Below are positions 60,815 through 64,000 of a stretch of 64,000 nt of DNA, piece after piece. Under the pieces are notes generated by a model. That model saw only the letters and a list, made by a program, of their open reading frames with translations, had not been told where the DNA came from and did no database searches. The translations under genes and the position numbers were made by a program. The stretch spans positions 682,001-746,000 of the forward strand of contig NZ_CP085335.1 of the NCBI RefSeq assembly GCF_020618475.1. Direction: 5' to 3'. Source of the DNA: Haladaptatus halobius. GTDB lineage: Archaea; Halobacteriota; Halobacteria; Halobacteriales; Haladaptataceae. The number at the start of each line of letters is the position of its first letter. The first letter of the stretch is position 1.

Positions 60815-62254
60815 ATGGGGCACTCGATCACCATAGCCGTGGTAGTTTGTGTCGCGTTCGCCTCGGTCGTTCCTGCGTCGGCGGCGTTTCGCTCCGACGA
60901 GGTTCAATCGCCTGCGGATCGAACCCTTACGGGCGAGACGCAGTGTTATCAGGACGTGACGTACCGAAACGTCCGATTCCCCGCCCACGGGCAAAACGCC
61001 CACGACCTGCGGGTTAAAGGGGCCGTCTCGGGATACCTCGACTCCGACGAGAGTTCGAGCGACGCACCGATAATGATTCGCATAGCTCGGTTCCACGCCG
61101 AGAAGGTGTGTCTCGAGACAAACAGCTCGGACGGTACGCCGGGAGTCCAACTCACGTTCAAGCAGGCGGAGTTGGAGAACGCGACCGTTCGCGGACCGAA
61201 TCTCCTGTTCGAGCGGGCGACGGCCGACTCGATCAGCTTCGACGTTCCGGAGGACGTCGGTCGCCGACTCATCTCTCGATTCACCGGGAACGGGAGCGAG
61301 AACGGAACCGGCGGACTCCCCGGCTCCGGCGGCAACGTGACCGACCCGTCCGAACGGGTTCCGGGCAACATCGGTGACGACGAGTCCGGAACGCAGATTC
61401 CGAACTCGACCGACGAGGTCGAGAACCGAACGGGCGTCTCCGGAGACGGCGTCGAAAATACGACGGACGGCGTGAAAGACGGCGTGAACGACACCACGGA
61501 CGGAGTCAAAAACACCACAGGTGGCGTGAAAGATGGCGTCGATAACACGACCGACGGCGTCGATAACACGACGGACGACGTGAAAGACGGCGTGAACGAC
61601 ACCACGGACGGTGTCAAAAACACGACGGACGACGTGAAAGACGGCGTCAACGATACTACTGACGGCGTGAAAGATGGCGTCGAAAATACGACGGATGACG
61701 TGAAAGACGGCGTGAACGACACCACGGACGGAGTCAAAAACACCACAGGTGGCGTGAAAGATGGCGTGAAAAACAGTGTCGATAACACGACGGACGGCGT
61801 GAAAGATGGCGTCGAAAATACGACTGATGGCGTGAAGGACGGCGTCGAGAACACCACGGACGGAGGCAAGAGAACGGCAGACAGTCTACAGGACGGGGTT
61901 AAAAACACGTCCGATGGCGTACAAGATGGCGTTCAGAACACCTCCGACGGCGTGACGGACGGTGTTACGGAGACGGCCGGCAGCGTGAAAGATGGCGTGA
62001 AGGATACGACGGGTGACGTCACGGACGGCGTCGGCGACACGACCACCACCGAGACGACCACTGATACGACCACGGATACCGCGACTTCATATACGACGAC
62101 CGAGACGACCACGGACGATGGACTAGGACTGCTCGATACGACGACGTTGAACACGACGACGGAGACGAACACCACGACCGGGGGGACGGACGGAACGACC
62201 ACGACCGACGACGGACTGCTGTCGAAACGCTTCGTCGGCGCTAAAATCGCGTAA
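60815..62254 (+). CDS. secreted protein with tandem 11-residue repeats and many N-glycosylation sites
   Basis: 479 residues. A signal peptide (hydrophobic core 4-19, VPASAA cleavage) precedes a beta-rich domain (about 30-165) with two cysteines (TQCYQDV and EKVCLET) followed by a Gly/Ser/Asn spacer. Residues about 210-408 are tandem repeats of the type NTTDGVKDGVE (11 residues, sometimes with 4-7-residue insertions), giving an amphipathic helix pattern like LEA proteins, synucleins and apolipoproteins. Nearly every repeat contains an N-x-T sequon. The last 70 residues are Thr-rich and end LLSKRFVGAKIA, without a membrane helix. No family was recognised for the whole. It lies downstream of the HTH-10 regulator by 125 bases. 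Confidence 0.8.
   Translation: MGHSITIAVVVCVAFASVVPASAAFRSDEVQSPADRTLTGETQCYQDVTYRNVRFPAHGQNAHDLRVKGAVSGYLDSDESSSDAPIMIRIARFHAEKVCLETNSSDGTPGVQLTFKQAELENATVRGPNLLFERATADSISFDVPEDVGRRLISRFTGNGSENGTGGLPGSGGNVTDPSERVPGNIGDDESGTQIPNSTDEVENRTGVSGDGVENTTDGVKDGVNDTTDGVKNTTGGVKDGVDNTTDGVDNTTDDVKDGVNDTTDGVKNTTDDVKDGVNDTTDGVKDGVENTTDDVKDGVNDTTDGVKNTTGGVKDGVKNSVDNTTDGVKDGVENTTDGVKDGVENTTDGGKRTADSLQDGVKNTSDGVQDGVQNTSDGVTDGVTETAGSVKDGVKDTTGDVTDGVGDTTTTETTTDTTTDTATSYTTTETTTDDGLGLLDTTTLNTTTETNTTTGGTDGTTTTDDGLLSKRFVGAKIA
61445..62040 (+). repeat. coding tandem repeats of the 11-residue unit
   Basis: The coding repeats are nearly identical at DNA level in places: about 89 bases starting at 61451 recur from 61679 with only two differences, an offset of 228 bases (76 codons). 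This implies recent internal duplication, so repeat number may vary between strains. Confidence 0.7.
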
Positions 62255-62311
62255 CGGCGGTATCGGGCGGAAACGGTTTCCTTTTTGAATCCGCTGGGAT
62301 GTTCGTTCTTC

Positions 62312-63298
62312 CTACCCGTTCTGGGGTTTGAAGATATCGGCGATTCGTCCGACGAACGAGTTCCCCGCGTCGGCGTCCTCCGCGACTTCGTACTCGCGTC
62401 GGAGGGAGCCGTTTTGCAGACTCAGGACGGCCATCCCGTCGCCAGAAACGAGTTCTTCGACGTTCCCCCCGACTACCGACCCGGAAGTGGTGACTAGCGT
62501 CGCGCGTGCATCCGCGTCCGACGCGACCGATCGGAGCGCCGCGACGTCCCTCTCGTCCGGTCGTTCGTGGACGGCGGCGACCACGTGGTCGTTCAGCAGT
62601 TCGTCCCGCGCGTAGACGTGGACGGGAACATCGTCGCCCTCTCGGTCGGTCACGGTGGTGTCTATCTCCGTCTTCAGCTTCCTGTCCTCGAATATCTCGG
62701 CCACCGACTGTCGCGCGGTCAGTTGCTCTTCGACCCACTCGGCCCCCCGTTCGCTGAGGTAGTATCGGTAGAGAATCCGCTCGATGGTCTGCAACGGCGG
62801 GAAGACGAAGTGACAGTCGCGGCAGCGAAGTCGGTGCTCCGGAGTTTCGAATATCTCCTCGCAGTCCTCGCAGACGTGCGCGGCGTCCGATTCGAGGTGT
62901 TGTAACGATTCTAACGCCGTCTTGCACTCGGGACAGACGACGCCGTCCGCCTCAACGAACTGCTCCCGGATTCCCTCGTACCCGCAGTCCGAATGTCGAT
63001 ACCGATCCGTCCGAATCGTCAGCGGGGACTCGCAGGTGGGACACGCCGTCGTGTACTGCATCCCCTTCGTCTCGCACCGCGGACAGATGTACTGCTTTTC
63101 CTGAAACTCGCGGTGGAGGAGTTCCCGTTCGGCGAGCGTCTCCAGTACGTCGAAGGTCTCACCGTCGCGTTCGTCAAGGCGTTCGTCAGCGTCGGGATAC
63201 GTGACCTCTCCCGTCCCCGTATCGAGTGTCGGCCGAATCTCGTCGAGCGAATCGTCCCAAAGGGCGGTCAACAACCGAACCGTACCCGGCGAAGCCAT
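62312..63298 (-). CDS. multi-zinc-ribbon protein with C-terminal output-type domain (TackOD1-like)
   Basis: 328 residues from the ATG at 63298 (MASPGTVRLLTALW); a Met five codons earlier is an alternative. The middle third has a chain of cysteine pairs: CPRC, CPTC, a lone Cys in SDCGY, CPEC, CEDC and CRDC, enough for three or more zinc sites. The C-terminal third holds RTLVTTSG-like strands (ATLVTTSGSVVGGNVEELVS) before the end. The pattern resembles archaeal TackOD1-type metal-binding output proteins linked to signal transduction. No membrane segment. It is convergent with the repeat-protein gene. The family match is tentative. Confidence 0.66.
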   Translation of the reverse strand: MASPGTVRLLTALWDDSLDEIRPTLDTGTGEVTYPDADERLDERDGETFDVLETLAERELLHREFQEKQYICPRCETKGMQYTTACPTCESPLTIRTDRYRHSDCGYEGIREQFVEADGVVCPECKTALESLQHLESDAAHVCEDCEEIFETPEHRLRCRDCHFVFPPLQTIERILYRYYLSERGAEWVEEQLTARQSVAEIFEDRKLKTEIDTTVTDREGDDVPVHVYARDELLNDHVVAAVHERPDERDVAALRSVASDADARATLVTTSGSVVGGNVEELVSGDGMAVLSLQNGSLRREYEVAEDADAGNSFVGRIADIFKPQNG

Positions 63299-63503
63299 GC
63301 TGTCAACTAACAAGGTTCAACTATTTAACCATCACTCAAATAGTAACCATTAATTTATAATCTTTGTTTAAGGTTCGGCCGGGCGCGCCTCAAAGCGTTC
63401 CGCTCGGGCGTGAAACGAACTACGGTCTCCTGCTCTCGACCGCGGGGAGCACGAGCGTGGCCGGACGTTCGCTCGAATTATCGATATCCGTGATCTCGAC
63501 GAA

Positions 63504-64000
63504 TTACTTCTCCATCACTTGTCCGTAGGCGACGCCCAGCATCCCGCCGTACAGCACCCACACGAGGATACCGAGGTCGACGTTCGGCACCGGTACCGGG
63601 ATGTTCATGACGTACCGCAACCAGACCGGCAACAGCAGCGCGTAGAGGACGAGCGCGAGCGCGAGTCCGTACGCGAGTCCGAGGTTGAACGCGGTCAGCG
63701 TCAGCGCAGACCGCCGGAGGAGCGGCACCAGAAGCTTTCGGAGGTGCTCCTGTTGGCTCGACATAGTGATCACCCAAGTGACGAACGAGTTGACCGTTCG
63801 GGAGAGGAACTCGACGAACACGAGGGCGAATGCGGCGCTCACGACGAGCAACACGATCCACCCAACCGAGTAGCTAGCACCCACGAGGCGTCCGAACTCC
63901 GTCACCGCAACGTTGCTGTTCGTCACTTGTAGCAGAATTCCGACGAGAATCGCCCCGGAGAGCGCCGCCAGCGTCGCCGCGTGCGCTTCCTCCCTGGTGA
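63504..64000 (-). CDS. membrane protein (partial, runs off the right edge)
   Basis: The frame is open from the right end of the window to the stop at 63504: TREEAHAATLAALSGAILVG continues without a stop into VTNSNVAVTEFGRLVGASYS, so the GTG at 63926 is not the real start and the beginning lies beyond 64000. At least four helices are visible (including GWIVLLVVSAAFALVFVEFL and LTAFNLGLAYGLALALVLYA). The TREEAH start of the fragment resembles the cytoplasmic edge of an MscS-like or similar protein, but the family is not certain. Confidence 0.6.
   Translation of the reverse strand, partial: TREEAHAATLAALSGAILVGILLQVTNSNVAVTEFGRLVGASYSVGWIVLLVVSAAFALVFVEFLSRTVNSFVTWVITMSSQQEHLRKLLVPLLRRSALTLTAFNLGLAYGLALALVLYALLLPVWLRYVMNIPVPVPNVDLGILVWVLYGGMLGVAYGQVMEK

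Noticed and set aside
61445..61910. Repeat-rich DNA as CRISPR array
   Set aside because: The repeats stay in one coding frame of an exported protein and have no unique spacers or nearby cas genes.
1..64000. tRNA or rRNA genes
   Set aside because: No cloverleaf with TTCGAATC-type T-arm plus matching stems, and no rRNA-conserved segments were found by eye; a tRNAscan run would be decisive.

Overview
The window is haloarchaeal chromosomal DNA (class Halobacteria). Evidence: high G+C, acidic proteomes, TATA boxes placed for leaderless transcription, Tat-type RR signal peptides and lipoboxes, several HTH-10 (bacterio-opsin-activator type) regulators, a TrmB-type regulator, and the haloarchaeal isocitrate lyase plus CitE-like malate synthase pair. 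A Haladaptatus-like genus is a reasonable guess but is not proven by what I can see. I saw no rRNA, tRNA, CRISPR array or intact transposase.

Layout. 1-4450: a large PAS/GAF/HTH-10 sensor-regulator, a two-helix membrane peptide and a Thr-rich surface protein. 4566-13396: a decayed stretch holding a nonsense- and frameshift-broken DoxX/secreted-protein chimera, an M48 peptidase gene that lost its HExxH, a broken lipoprotein gene and long gene-less spacers, between a few intact small genes (hydrolase, HTH regulator, two zinc-ribbon proteins, cold-shock protein). 13397-15715: a lone GHKL ATPase. 16202-17218: a DMT transporter. 17725-27755: a sugar-uptake and catabolism operon (binding protein, two permeases, two ATPases, GH15 enzyme, isomerase/epimerase, D-2-hydroxyacid dehydrogenase) with a divergent TrmB regulator. 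28060-32903: deacetylase, asparaginase, glycosyltransferase, MFS transporter, RibD-like reductase. 32904-37736: a second decayed stretch, including a GC-rich, bacterial-looking cassette with a Shine-Dalgarno site that interrupts an ABC ATPase gene, plus two broken lipoprotein genes. 37900-56130: ordinary core and accessory metabolism (acyl-CoA ligase, Zn-dehydrogenase, LOR/SDH enzyme, NAD-binding proteins, stress protein, cation exchanger, lipase, LtrA, and a 1030-residue histidine kinase). 56443-58569: glyoxylate-cycle operon. 58786-62254: a surface/secretion-type locus with a DUF6230-like protein, a DUF6114-like membrane protein, an HTH-10 regulator behind a perfect palindrome, and a secreted protein built from 11-residue repeats. 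62312-64000: a multi-zinc-ribbon protein and a membrane protein running off the right edge.

How genes work together. In the sugar operon, imported oligosaccharide would be bound by the lipoprotein, moved by the MalF/MalG-like pair under one or both ATPases, trimmed by the GH15 enzyme and fed through the isomerase and dehydrogenase; the TrmB protein is the obvious controller. The aceA-aceB pair overlaps by 8 bases and gives the two glyoxylate-shunt steps. The most unusual parts are the 58.8-62.3 kb locus, the lone GHKL ATPase and the captured bacterial segment.
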